Positions 13,376 to 27,200 of a stretch of 62,000 nucleotides of DNA are shown here, piece by piece. A program made the translations under genes and the position numbers. The notes below the pieces were generated by a model. It ran no database searches. It saw only the letters and a program-made list of their open reading frames with translations, and had not been told where the DNA came from. The stretch comes from Glandiceps talaboti (lineage: Eukaryota > Hemichordata > Enteropneusta > Spengelidae). Location of the stretch: positions 5,292,501 through 5,354,500 of the forward strand of contig NC_135559.1 in NCBI RefSeq assembly GCF_964340395.1, read 5' to 3'. Position 1 is the first letter of the stretch; every line of letters starts with the position of its first letter.

Positions 13376-14320
13376 TATTACTACCGGAGACAAACTTAAT
13401 GAGTCTGCCCGTGATAAATCAATAGACGTCAAGTTGATAATTAAATACCCCTAATAATCACTATATTTTGACCATAAACAATAATTCAAGTCCAATTATT
13501 TCTTTTAGTCTTAATGCAATACCAGGTTGGTTCAGTACACTTGTATCGAATGGTGCGGCACTTTAATGAGGCACCTGGGCCGAAAACTTATCATCATGAT
13601 GATGATATATTTACAAATATATATACTCTCTGTCACAACTGTATCCATAAAAGCGGCATGGGAGGATGGATACCAGACCACAACGAAATTATTTAGTCCT
13701 TTTAGTATTTCATATACAGTCATACAGTTGCCATCTTAGGCAGTCGTGCACTTTTTAAATAGTTATACTCCTCTCCGACTCTTCCCATTTGTTTCAACTG
13801 TACTCTCAGTTTCATATCGGACACTTTTTTACTCAAACTTTACCAGCTTTTCTCCTTCCGATATTTCTGAGATGTTCACCTACATGATGTATGTCCATAG
13901 TCGTCTTCCATTTCCTTGGAGCAAGCCCACACAACAGATTACCGACCAGTATGATAATGCATAGCGCCCCCATCGGCTGAATCACTTCTTTCTAAACACA
14001 TATCATCAGGTGATTGGCAGACAAAATTATTAGACCCATTATGCCATCAAGCATTAATTCTGTCGTGATTTCTAAATTTTGGTCTGACTGACAAAACTAT
14101 TGCTGATGCAATCCACATTTCTCTCTTATCATTTTTTTTGCTCTGATTTCCGATTTATACGAATAAATGTGGATAATTACACCACAGTAGATGGACTAGT
14201 ATCCAAGGCAAACACAAAATACATGTTTGTGTCTTTTCATACACGAGATGAATAAAATTGAGAATTTTAAACTTGGCCGGATACATCTAAATAAAAATGA
14301 CCTACACCATTAAAAATAAC

Positions 14321-14392
14321 TTCCCACACCGGGAATTGAACCCGGGCCTTGGCGGTGAGAGCGCCAAATCCTAACCACTAGACCATATGGGA
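14321..14392 (-). tRNA. tRNA-Glu (anticodon CTC), copy 3
   Basis: An intact 72-nt tRNA with the same sequence as copy 2 and a T5 terminator four bases downstream (minus strand). Its flanks do not match those of copies 1 and 2, so it is a separate, apparently functional gene. Confidence 0.93.
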
Positions 14393-14573
14393 ATATACTA
14401 TAGATTGATATTGCCAGAATTTCAATCCATTTTTTCATAGGCTTACACTTATATACATCAACGAGAACTATATATACTGATAACAATTAGTGCTCTACAC
14501 GTAAAAGGTCTGTGGATAGAGTAGTCCTGCTTGCAAGTTGCCATGGTGTACGGGACTGGATTCAGATTGAGCT

Positions 14574-14852
14574 ATTTCCAACAAGAGGTTTATGGGAAAA
14601 ACTCCTCTGTCTTGACACACAGAGCTACACTAGCTGCAAACTGGAGTACATTGTATTCTTTTAGATCAGACAAGGAAGTAAGGGGAGTAACAAATTGAAA
14701 TCGTGATCGCGTTGGCACCACTTATTTAAAGGTGCGGACACCAAAACAAAATCTTTCCAAATACAGCTAGTATAGCTTTAAAAGCTCTGTAGAGATATGA
14801 GTATTCGTGACGTCATCACCGGATGTTTTCCCATAAACCTCTTGTTGGAAAT
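14574..14852. mobile_element. MITE-like element with 27-bp inverted ends
   Basis: The ends ATTTCCAACAAGAGG..GGGAAAA (14574-14601) and their complement (14826-14852) enclose about 220 bp with no coding capacity. No obvious target duplication was seen. Confidence 0.6.
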
Positions 14853-15544
14853 CTTCAAAAATATTGCTGAACATATATTCTGATCATTTAGTTCTATTTT
14901 CTTAGACTCCAAATGATCTACAAAATTTTATAATAAATCAAATGGCTACTGTAATGCTTGAATTGGAATTTAACTATAAAGTTAAAGAAAAAGTATATTT
15001 TAACCAAGGTAATCAGAAGTAGGCTTTCTTTACAAGAATACTGTAAGTTACTGAGGCGCTATATTTTGTCTCCCACAATAACACACCTGATACGTGTCAC
15101 TTGATACGCTCAATATGTCGACCAGAGTCTAATCACAAGTCGACATATTGTATTCCAATATTAGCATTATGATCATAATTACTACAGGGTATGATTACAT
15201 AGTGTTTCTAAATAAAATTCATTCATATTTGATATATTTTATTTACTGGGCTAATCTAGATATGAAATTTACTTGTGCCACCAAACAAATCATAATGAAC
15301 CGATATGGGAAGCTAGGATCATTGATAGGAACAAACAAAACACAATACAAGCAATATTGCATTGTCTATTGTCTGTTCTCCCTGTGATGGGGCGCCCCCA
15401 GGCATCGTTCAACACATGCTGTAGGAACACAATGAGTGCTGAGAGGCACGACAAAAACTCACAGTACATATGCATATTTTCTAGCAAAATATGACTGTTT
15501 TAGCTTTATTCAGAAAGGTGTTAACTGTTAATTGTTAATCGATT

Positions 15545-16016
<472 letters not shown>

Positions 16017-16768
16017 ATATGTATATACCCTTATAATAAAGATGGAATCTAAAAAAAGACACAGAAATGGCTTCACCTCCATTGACGTACTAGATGTTTT
16101 AGAATGACAATGCCACAATAAAGACAATAATAAAAGGTTAAACAATAAATGTCTTCCTGTCTTCAAGGACACGTTGTATGTCGGTGTTTTGTTTTGTTTA
16201 TATTTCTGAGAACAATATCTTAATTATCACTTTCATTGATAATCTATTTACTCATATTTGGATCACCAACAGCTAACATAGTCCCTTTCTCTCCACTTTT
16301 ATATCTTTCTGTTATTTTCAAATTTTTACCAGTATTGTGTTCATATGTTTGTAAGTGTTTGTACGGTAAAAACACTGAGATTTTTGAAGGGTCATGGTTT
16401 CTCTGTTTTGGAGAGGGTTAGAAGAACTTTGCTCTGTGTTTCGCGTTGATTATATGTTTTGTTTTTAGGGGTGTTCGTGTCATTTGTTTTTGCTTTTTGT
16501 TTATTCGTTTTTCATTTATTTGTTCATTCATTTGTTCTACATCTTGAAAATTGAAAGACTCTGAGAGCAACACTGATATGGACAAATTAAAAACGAACAC
16601 AACTTTAGAACAGATGGAGAATCATTTGAAAGGACGAAAAAAAGATATTGCTGAAAGTAATTATAAAAAACAAACAACAAAACCCAGTGCAATGGTCTCA
16701 ATACATGTAGTCAGACAGTTTCGCAGAAAACTTACATCATGTTACAGAGCAAGGTACACATGACCTTA

Positions 16769-16800
16769 TGACGTCATAGTCCGGAAGTGACGCAGTAAGG
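16769..16800 (+). promoter_or_regulatory. Probable core-promoter elements of the receptor gene (CRE and ETS sites)
   Basis: A perfect palindromic CRE, TGACGTCA (16769-16776), is followed five bases later by an ETS site CCGGAAGT (16781-16788) and another TGACGC. These lie about 150 bp upstream of the first receptor ATG. CRE plus ETS pairs are typical of TATA-less animal promoters. No TATA box is obvious. Confidence 0.55.
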
Positions 16801-16938
16801 TCATATCCTTCCACATGGTAAGAAGTGCAAATCGCACGTAAGTAACCTCTGCGAACGCTGTTAGGAATATTCATTCAAACATCAGTGTTTTGGTGCGAAA
16901 GGTATAGGATTTTAGTGACAACACGTACCACTAACGTT

Positions 16939-16996
16939 ATGAAGGTGTGTGTGGTAGTTTTCCTGCCGATTCTGCTGAGCTTAGAAAGGTTTTACG
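16939..16996 (+). CDS. Receptor exon 1 (signal peptide)
   Basis: ATG opens MKVCVVVFLPILLSLERFY, a basic residue followed by a hydrophobic core, and ends G|GTAAGT in phase 1. Joined to exon 2 it gives ..YGALA-QDE, a good signal-peptidase site after ALA. The start is chosen because no other upstream in-frame ATG with a donor is seen nearby. Intron 1 that follows is 16.6 kb. Confidence 0.75.
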
Positions 16997-19900
16997 GTAA
17001 GTTATCATCGATCATTACATTCGAGAGCACCAACCATTTCTGTGGACTGTACTGTTTATGATTGATAGACGTTTTACGGTAGTAATCACATTCTAACTGC
17101 ATATTTCTGTATGATTGAAATCAAAGAATTGCTGTTCAGTCTCTTCTTCACATCTTTGGCGAGTTATAATTAGTCCACATAATTATTTTTTCTTTTATTT
17201 ACCAAAATTATTGGGGTATTCATGTGTGTGTACACTGTACGTGTGACACAGCGAACTGGCGTTCCATATTTCCAACAGTTGACGCTATGCATCGGCCGAG
17301 TTGTTTATTTTAACTAGCGATGTGCGTCAACTGATTGACCAACGCTGATAGACATGTGATTATGCAATTCTCTCAGTAAAAGCAATACCCTCTTCTATCG
17401 TTCGGTGTGTAGGGATTGACTGGACAGTAATAGTACAGTAGTATAAAACAGACACACACACACACACACACACGACTAATTAATTCGACCATGGAGGTGA
17501 TTAGTATTTTACATATAACACCCAATCCTTGATACTACAGCACTCCGGCCTTGATTCACACTTTATGTGAATGTGTCTTCAGTTGCTGTAGGCTGTGCTC
17601 TTATTATTTAAGCAAGAATGAACCTCAGTACAAAAGATGTACTATCGTATCAAGGCTAGGGAGTTGTGATTTTGGCACATTTTGGCACGTTTTTCTAACA
17701 TAATACGGTGTCTGTGTATAGAGACTTCGAATGACCAGACAACTGGTATTTGATTTGTAATGATCGACTGAAAGAGAGGGCTGTAGTTGAGCTGGACAGA
17801 TGCTTTGAAAGCATCAAGAGATCCAGCTTTAAACCCTGTTCAGTGTTATCTGCAAGCTTTTTCAGTCTATTTCTGCTGACAGACAGAGTACAGGACTCAA
17901 TTCTGACATTGTTCCTAAAAACAACGAAGGAAAAGAAGTAAAGAGCCATTGTCAGAATCGAGTCCTGACTTACTCCGTCTGCATGGAGGACTAGTTCTGG
18001 TCTATCATTGATAGAGAATGGGAGGACACTGTTCTATGCAGTATATAGTAAACTGTAAACAAATATTGTTTGTCCCAGGTATCTTTCTTTTATTAATTGT
18101 TTAGAGTTTTTTAGTTAATAAATTAGAGTATTTTTATTTTCAATGGAACAGAATGACAAACAACATTGGGCACATCAAAAAATATGTTCACCATCAGTAC
18201 TCCCTCCCAGTCCATACTATAGTCATGTGTGCAAGCTGATTGTTTAACAGTGAAAGGGTTTAAATAAACCACAGGCACTTGAATCACTTGAGTATTTTAC
18301 AGTATACTCTTCAACAATGAATAATAATTCTTTATGTATAGATTTATTCAAGTGCCTGTGGTGTTTGATACCATATAAGCTTTGTCTAAAAGTATAACTG
18401 TATACATGTATGTGAGCAGTCTAAACATGGCTGTGTTTGATACCATGTAAGTTTTGTCTAAAAGTATAACTGTATACTGTTAATCATGTATGTGAGCAGT
18501 CTAAACGTGGCTGTGTTTGCCATCATGTAAGTTGGTTGCAACTTTTATTTATAGTGAATGGGTATATGTTTAATGTTACATTGACTTTAGTCTGAAAGGG
18601 CAAGTTTGAATGTGTCTTTGGTGCCCACTTTCGATAAGATGGGAGTTATGGTAAGTGTAAACAGACTGGTGTTTTGTACAAGGTGCTGCCAGACTTCAGT
18701 ATATCCCATAATCATTGCTAATATTGTCACATGTAGCTCTAGCTACGTGTATTTAGTAGTGGGAATCACAGAGTGTATGGTTACTAAGTTGTAACTAAGT
18801 TGATTTATCTCTTACATAATAAAGTAAATACATAAATACAGGACATGAGGATATATCTTATGTCATTTCTCACAACATACATGAGAGCATTAACAGAGGT
18901 GATAGATAAGATCCTGGAAAGTTGCTGAAAATTTGTGAAAAGTATTCTCATTGGAAATTCCTTGAGAATGAAATACTAGTACTGTATATGGAAGTATTAG
19001 CTCAACAGGTTGAGTTGATATTACACTCTCAACTTTAATGCACTAGGCTTATAGAGGTTGATCATGGAAACTCATAGTCTAGATCCCATGCGGTATCATT
19101 ACGATTTATACCTCCACTCAGTTAGAGACCATGTTTGTATCCTGACTAGGAGACTTAAGGATCATGCAAACTTATGTTCATAAATACATCATGCATAAAT
19201 TATGGAGGATGGAATTATCAGAAGTGGTTTGAAAAATTTGATTTGACTGTCTTTTCTAACACTCACTGCAGATTATTTGAATATTAGACATTTAATACAA
19301 TGTGAGCTAACTACAGGAGATGCATTGTCTCATTACATATTGACTCCTTAACCTTGAGACATGTGTTCAGATTTTCTGGTCTGTGTACAATTGTCATGAC
19401 ATCGACATCATGTTAGAAAGACACAAAGCACAGAGATAGCCATAGTGGCTGCTGACGTGCTGCAATGACAGTCATCTAACTGTGGATATTTCTGTTACAT
19501 ACTTACCATACCAGAGAAGCCCTTAGTTTATCTGTATCAAATTCATTTTCTATGGTACAAATGTAAGTTAGTTAGTTTATTTCAATAAAACAACAAGATT
19601 GAAAACACAGATATAACAAATAAAAACTGTTGAATTACTTGGATAACCCATGAAGTCAAAGACTTGTTAGGTACAATATGGTAGTTAGTCGTGGTACAAG
19701 CAACTTGCGATGAAATGTGACAGATTGGCTGAGATTTCCCCAGTACTTACATGTAGTGATATACATTATATCTTGCAGAATTCACTGTGGAAATACAAAT
19801 CATTAATCCTGTTTCACCCAACTACAATGTAGTAATAGTGGCTACTGATTAAACATGTCTACAAACAAATACCCACTTTGGAGAAAGAGAGTTAACTTTT

Positions 19901-22900
19901 GCTGTTATTTTGACATTGTTCAAGAAAGCTCAAACTAATTCTTAGACAAAATGGAGAAAAAATTAGGGGTTAAATTTCTATAAAAAAATAAATGTCAGAA
20001 TGATATCACTGTGGAATAATTTCAAATCCTATAATATATGCCTGCCAAATAGTTTGTTAACTTAAGAAGATTGTTGATTCCTTAAAAAACAAATAGGGAA
20101 CCCCAAATTACTTTAATTATATTTAATGGAAGGGAGATAGAAGGAACAATGTGTTAGCAAATTTTGGTAGGGTTTCCTTTAGTGTAAGGCATTCTACTGT
20201 TATTAGCTTCGATTTCCCATCCTCTTTCTGTTGCAGTGTTTTTGCTAAGGTTGGGAACACCAGTAACAGAAAAAAGGGATAAAGTGGCATAGTTTACCAA
20301 TACCATAGAATCTACTTAAACTCTGTATGGGAACTCCAGTAAGATTACTGGAAAACTCTTTTTAGATTTTACCTACTTACATTACCACTCTTACCCAGTA
20401 ACAACAGCACTGTCAAGGATTGCTGAGACTGTTTACAAGACAGTCTAGGCAAATACCATATCCAAGCAATGCTTTGTTGACAGGCTATTGCAATCTAAAT
20501 CATGAGTTTAGAGCCATATTTTTGAATGGTGTTTTGGTACTCAGGTGGACTTTTACCTACTTTAGCATAGCTTGCGAATAACATGACGTCTGACTTCCAC
20601 TCATTGAGATTGTAGAGTTACTTGTTTTTGTAACCATGATGACTGACTGGTTCTACACTGCAGTCACGTGATTGTCTAATTATGTGATGACTGACTCTCT
20701 GACTGATTGTCTACAATGTATGTGATCACTGACTCTCTGACTGATTGTCTACAATGTATGTGACGACTGACTCTGACTCCGATTGTCCAATTATGTTGAC
20801 TTGTTCTACCATGAACATTGCATATTAGTCAGTCTCTTGACATGCTATAAGGCAACCACTTACCACGCCTAACAACTCAACATTGTATACACTATCCTAT
20901 TTTAAATTTAGATTTTTGAATTTGTCTTTTGATGAATTCCGGACCCCATTCCCATGGATTCCTAGACTACAATGTATATTCTATACCCGTCCATGTTCTC
21001 TCTCCAATCACCATCCTCTGATTGGAGTGATCATAACACCTATAGGAAACTAGACTAATTTATTCCGGGGTATGTTTACAGTTTACACATATGACCTTTG
21101 TAAGATTCTGGAGGTTACAATATATTATAATTGATTGGTGTGTTCACTGCCTTGAGTATAATTTAGAATGATTTTATTTGCAGCTTTGAAAATACACAAA
21201 CACTATACTGGGGTCAATGCCCTGATGTTGTTATCAAACAAGATAGGAAGTAGGAATATTCTGTTGTGCTGTACATTGTACTTGTATTTACAAATGGATT
21301 CTCTGTCGGTCAAAGGTCGTCTTTTGGCAGTCTGTTTTACAGGCAATCTTTGAAATTTAGATATACATGCAGGTTTTCTCTGGGTAGATTCTTGATCATA
21401 GATGTGTATTTTTTGGACCAAAGCAATCACTGAGCAAAGAGTAAAGGACATCAATTATTTTTTTGTTACAGGAAAAATATCTTTGATAAAGGATTGCGTA
21501 CATGTATATCAAATTTGGCTTCAGAGCCAGTCGGTGTGTTTTTGTGAGGTATATGTATTTATAATTGTTAATTGATTGCATTTTGAATTAAGGGGATTGT
21601 TATTGCATTACCACAGGAGGAAGATAATAGAACAAGTATGTGTAGGAAATGTCAGTATAAATTGATGAAAAGAAGGAAGAATTTGTTAGATGGACATGTA
21701 GGTCAAGGTTATCTCCAGCAAGCCAGCAATTCAGTATATTATTTCAATTCAGAGAAATTTGATGCAACTTCCCGATTATTCCTTGATTGTTCTTAAAATT
21801 TGATCTCTGTCAAGTGTTATAAGACCTATAGTCATTGTATGTTAATTTTTTTTTATTGAGAGCCAATTATTGAGTCATTAATGTTCTGGATGTTATTCTT
21901 TTCTGGTATTATCTTTGTTAACATGGTTACCTTCCATTCACTCAGATGATGCAATATTGTTTATACATGGTTTCCTTCCTTCATGCAGTAGTGATGCAAT
22001 GTGGTTCATATAACCTTGACAGTAGTGGAATCATAAAGCTTTCCTGGAATGTCCTTGGGAAATTTTAATGCACCTCCAGAAAATCCTTGATAGCTTTACC
22101 AATGTCTTACTACATGTATTTGTATAGTACACGTGAAAATTGTCCAATTGATGTCTTCTGGACATCTTTCTGGTACAGCAAATACATAAAAACGTTGTCT
22201 TTTGGGTAGTCTAGTTCCTGATGGATCATAATATTCTGTTCACTTGACACTTATATTGTCTAGTCAAGCCTGTGACTCTCGGACAGAATTCTGTGCTCCC
22301 ACCTACAGCGTTTATATAAACATGATGACATTGTTGTGTGCTCCCATGTGATTTTAGTTTAAACAGACTGGAGATGGACATTGGACATGATCAAAACAGT
22401 TGTATCAAGTGAATATTAATGAGAGATGAGGACAGCCTGTCAATTTGTGATGGATTGCTACTGACATGCACCATTGGCACGTCGCTCACCATGGGGTTGA
22501 ACCACAATTAACGCCTTGAGTCAGGGGCTTGACTAGATGGCATAAGTGTGTCCATCAGGAACTAGACTATCTTTTGGGAGCTGCCGCCCCCTCACTTCCC
22601 TAACCCAAAGACTTGTCTAGGTGTTACTACAGGTAGCAGCTGCTTGAGATACATGTTGTTCCACCAAGATAAGTCTCTCAAGTCTACCCCCCCCCCCCCT
22701 ACATGTATGTCTGACGTATCCAACTGTGCATGCAGCCTCACAAAATTAACATTCCCCATAGATGTACTTGTCCCAGAGACCAGCCCCAATCATTTCACTA
22801 ACTCACCCACACCCATCCCTACTTCTGTAATTCATACACAAGGCTACATTGCCTATTTCCCAGGATTACCAGTTTAAAAATCAATCTTGTAATGGCATCA

Positions 22901-23054
22901 TTGTTATTGATAGTAATCCTTCCCCCTTTACCACCATTTAATATATGATTATGTACATGTTACTGTACGTGTAGTGCATGACTAATGGTAGAGTTGCATA
23001 CATGATACATACATACATACATACATACATACATACATACATACATACATACAT

Positions 23055-23093
<39 letters not shown>

Positions 23094-24014
23094 CATACAT
23101 ACATACATACATACATACATACATACATACATACATACATACACACATAGATACATGTACATATATGCACTCATGCATACAGAAAGTTCCCATTTCTTGC
23201 AAATAATGAAACATTACTAATACACATTGGCATGCACTGTTAAATCCTAACTAGTCTGTATGGTTTAATACATGTACAATGTAACTAAAAATTCGAAGAG
23301 ATACTAATAATTTGTCTACCAGATGATTAACTTCTTGTTCTGACCAAAACTGTTCATTAGCTTGGTAGATGAAATGAATTACAAAGGTTACAATGCACAA
23401 GCAGTTCAAAGTTTTTAGCATTTAGCTTTCGATCTGCCATCATATGGTCAGCTGTATATGATGAGGATTGTTTACCAAGACAGATCGAAAGCTCAATGCT
23501 AAAATTTTTGAACTGCTAATGCGTTATAACCTTTGTAAATCAACTCCTTGTTCTGCTATGCATTGAGTCTGAAACATCTCGGTATTGTTTCTACTTGCAT
23601 ATAATGTTATGTAAGTGAACAATTGACTGGATGTTTTAGACTACAGATTGCAGTCATCAGCTTACATGTGCATGTACTATCATACAAGCTAAAATCTAAA
23701 CAGAGAAGTTAAAATGTTTGTACATATTATTACCATACAGTATAGTGATTAGATAAAAAAGAAGTCAAGGCTGTAGGCATGATGCATGTATATGTAGACA
23801 TCAGGGTAGTTGTGGAGAATTGGGAACCCCAATTGGGGGTGGTGGTGGGGGTGGGGGGTTAAATATTATATAGATTGCAATGCATATACTAGTATTTGTA
23901 GTGCAATTGTTTGGTTGAGAACCCTGGTAAAATGACCAGGAAATTTAAGTAGATTTTATCTGTTTACTGCTACAGTTTGTGTAACTGGGAAACACTGGTT
24001 GACCTGATAACCCC

Positions 24015-24045
<31 letters not shown>

Positions 24046-24147
24046 AAAAAAAAAAAAAAAACCCAAAAAACCCCCAAACAAACAAAAAACCAAACAAACA
24101 AACCAAACAACAACAAAAAAACAAAAAAAAGTCAAAAAACAAACAAA

Positions 24148-24209
<62 letters not shown>

Positions 24210-27200
24210 CATATACATATATCTGTCCATATTCATTATTTTAATTGGTAAAATATCATGTATGGCACATACACATAGACATGATGGTGTAGTAGTTAAT
24301 TTTGAATCTCTGATGAATGGCTGTAATGGAAAGATTGGCGGTATCCTTGTTTGAAGATTTACAGTGTAGTTCATAAGAACTGAACACCAGCAAAAGATTT
24401 CAAACACAGTTACACATCATTTCTGTTTACAATATGACTCACACATGTGACCTGAGATGGGAGTTTGGTGGTTTTTATGCCCATGTAATTTTTAAACGAG
24501 CCTCTCTCACTAACCCAGAGTGTCAAGTCATTGCCACTTCACATGATCCTAATGAATTAAAAGCTGTATTCAATTACTAGGTGTATTTGTTACTGTTTCC
24601 TGTGAACTATTGCATGGACAGTTGTTTTGTGTAAACTTTTGACTTTATAGGTCATGTTTTGTCGTTTCCTGTCAACTTTTGAATCAAAGTATTTATGTAG
24701 TAACTATCTCACTGTTGGTATAGGGGATGTGAGTCATTACCTTTTGACATCTAATATTTTTTTCTTTGAAAGTTATTCACTTTTTCTCCCCAGTATCAGT
24801 CATGCACTGTTTTCTGTAGGTCATGTGGGGTTACATGTAACTGCATGTACAAATGTTAGAGTTGACTTGTCATATTTAATAGTGTTCTCCTTTGTACATT
24901 TTTACATGTACATGTACTTACAGTGCTCAAAGTTAACAGTAGTCCCATGTCTACAGATTCTTGTCATGGGTCACCATCCTTGGGCTACCACTTTCTGAAA
25001 TTGGTAGCCAACTAGGACTAACAGAAAAAAAAAGTTAATTTCAAGACCTGTGCTGTGCACAAAATGTGTAGACACCAAAATACGACATTACACATAAATG
25101 CACAATGCCAATGGTTAACCTTTAGCCATTGTACATACTAATGTGTGTGTTTCTTTTGTTCCTTTTTCTTCCAGGAACAATTGGTAACATTTTGAAAGGT
25201 ACAATGTACATGTAGATAAAAAAATGTTTTTGAACAATTCGCCTTCCCCCTCCTTAACCTCTGATTTTTGACCCCCTACATTTGTGTACATGCAATCTTA
25301 GAGTATTATTACAACATGGTATCAGTTGAGACATACATTCTTTTGTACTGGACTAACTTTTTTGAATGCTAGATGCAAGACACATGTTCTCACACCCAAA
25401 TTTGAACCCTAACCTGACATTGGCCTCTAGATGTTAGAAGTTCTAGAGTTGGACCTTTCTTTAGGTATTATCATAATCTTCATAAAATGTAAACAGGCTA
25501 AAAATATGAAATTCATTTGATCAAAATATGATTAGAAATAAATAATTTACAGGAGAGCAGAGAACATTTGTATATTTTAGTTGTTTGGTTATGCTTTTAA
25601 AAATGTATAAATACCGTAAATCAAATGGTTACAAATGTCTGAGTCTGCAGGTAAAATAATAGCACAGGTTGTCATTGGCCTAGCACAGGTTGTCATTGGC
25701 CTTATCCCTACCTGAATTAATTAAAAACCAATTTAAACTAACCGAACGTCTGATAAATCACTTCGGTTAAATCAGATCAACCCAATTTCTGTCCCCATTA
25801 TATTATTATATTATTATATTATTATTATATTATTTATTTGCCAGAGGTCGAAAAAAAGTGAGGAAAATGAAATAATCAAGTAATCACAACGCCAATGAGA
25901 AAAAAGTATATATAAAAGAATAACTTGAACTTCTGGCTGGACCACAAAAATAGTTTGTTCAAACAAGTCGAGTTCGAGGCCCAAGAAAACTAGGCAATGG
26001 ATTTCAAATCAATTCACTTTTGGTTTTACATGACATGTTGATTTTGAACCAATTTACCAATAATTCTGCCCCCCCCCCCCCCCCCCCCCATAGTTTCAAA
26101 CCAGAACCAACTGTGATTCAATTCAACAGGACAATTGTTGGTATATATTGTATTACCGTAGACACTGTGTCCGCCAGATTAGAAGGAATTTTAGAACACA
26201 ATATATGTATATACATTGTGAAGATAGAGTCTGTTATACCTGTGTACCTAACCGACCTTGAGAGCTGTAGGGCTTCTATAATAATAGATTGCTGGCCCCA
26301 CATGGAGAATGCTCTTAAGAGAATGACCCCCACATTTCATTGATTGTTTTTGACAAACGTTGCACTCTGTCCTACAAAGAGTGACATACACCAGACATTA
26401 GTAATAACTGACTAAATGTTAGCCTAATGCTAACTGATAAGGATTATGCCCACATAGGGTTTATTACTACATGTGTTTCCATAAATAACCATTGTGTAAT
26501 TTCAGAATCCAAATTGTCATGTGATTAACAGATGTTACTCAGTAATACTGTACACACATAGTAGAGAATAACTATCATTAGTACAATATTGTGCTAGGGA
26601 TAAGCTATCATCCATTCACATTGCAACTGATGACACATCTCTGGTTGATGTACATGTTACCCTATATTTAGTAACAGCATAAACACATCATTTATCAGTA
26701 AAATATAACTACTCGCCAGTTTACATCACAATCTGTGATTTTATGAGACACAGCAAAGCAAAATCACAGTTCAAATAAGCGCACGCAGGGTAGATTCGTT
26801 TGTGACCGACTGCCTCATGATGATATTGGACTCACAGTCCTGGGAGCATCGCATTGCTAAAAAGGACTGTTTTGTATGTACCAATATCTTCGGCACAATT
26901 GTACTGTTGGTCGTCATCGACTACATAGGGCTAATCATTTGTTGACGTGTTACTGCGATACCCGGGGCGTTGCAATAACAGAGTCGCAGTAACACTTCAA
27001 CAAATGATTAGCCCTGTGTAGTCGATGAGGGCCAACAGTACAAGGATATTCTAGTGCAATTGTGCATTAGATATTGGTACGAACAAAACAGTTGATAGCG
27101 ATTTTCTCGGACTGGTGAGAGAGTCTAATTCTACATGTACAGTTTGCATATACTCTAAGGACTAGTCTAGATGCTAACGTGGTATCCAATCATTTCTTCT

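Larger units (their letters stand above)
12530..13570. repeat. Tandem duplication of about 555 bp around the tRNA-Glu genes
   Basis: The flank starting CAGCCTTTATCAATCA at 12538 recurs at 13093. The downstream part (GATAATTAAATACCCC, ACCATAAACAATA, ACCAGGTTGGTTCAGTACAC) recurs at about 12645-12760 and 13435-13550. The second copy carries an inserted MITE (13132-13375) and lacks its tRNA. Divergence of several percent indicates an old duplication. Confidence 0.8.

Noticed and set aside
24010-24205. Poly-C/poly-A tract as an exon or a functional G-quadruplex
   Set aside because: Low complexity with likely length errors; no independent support.
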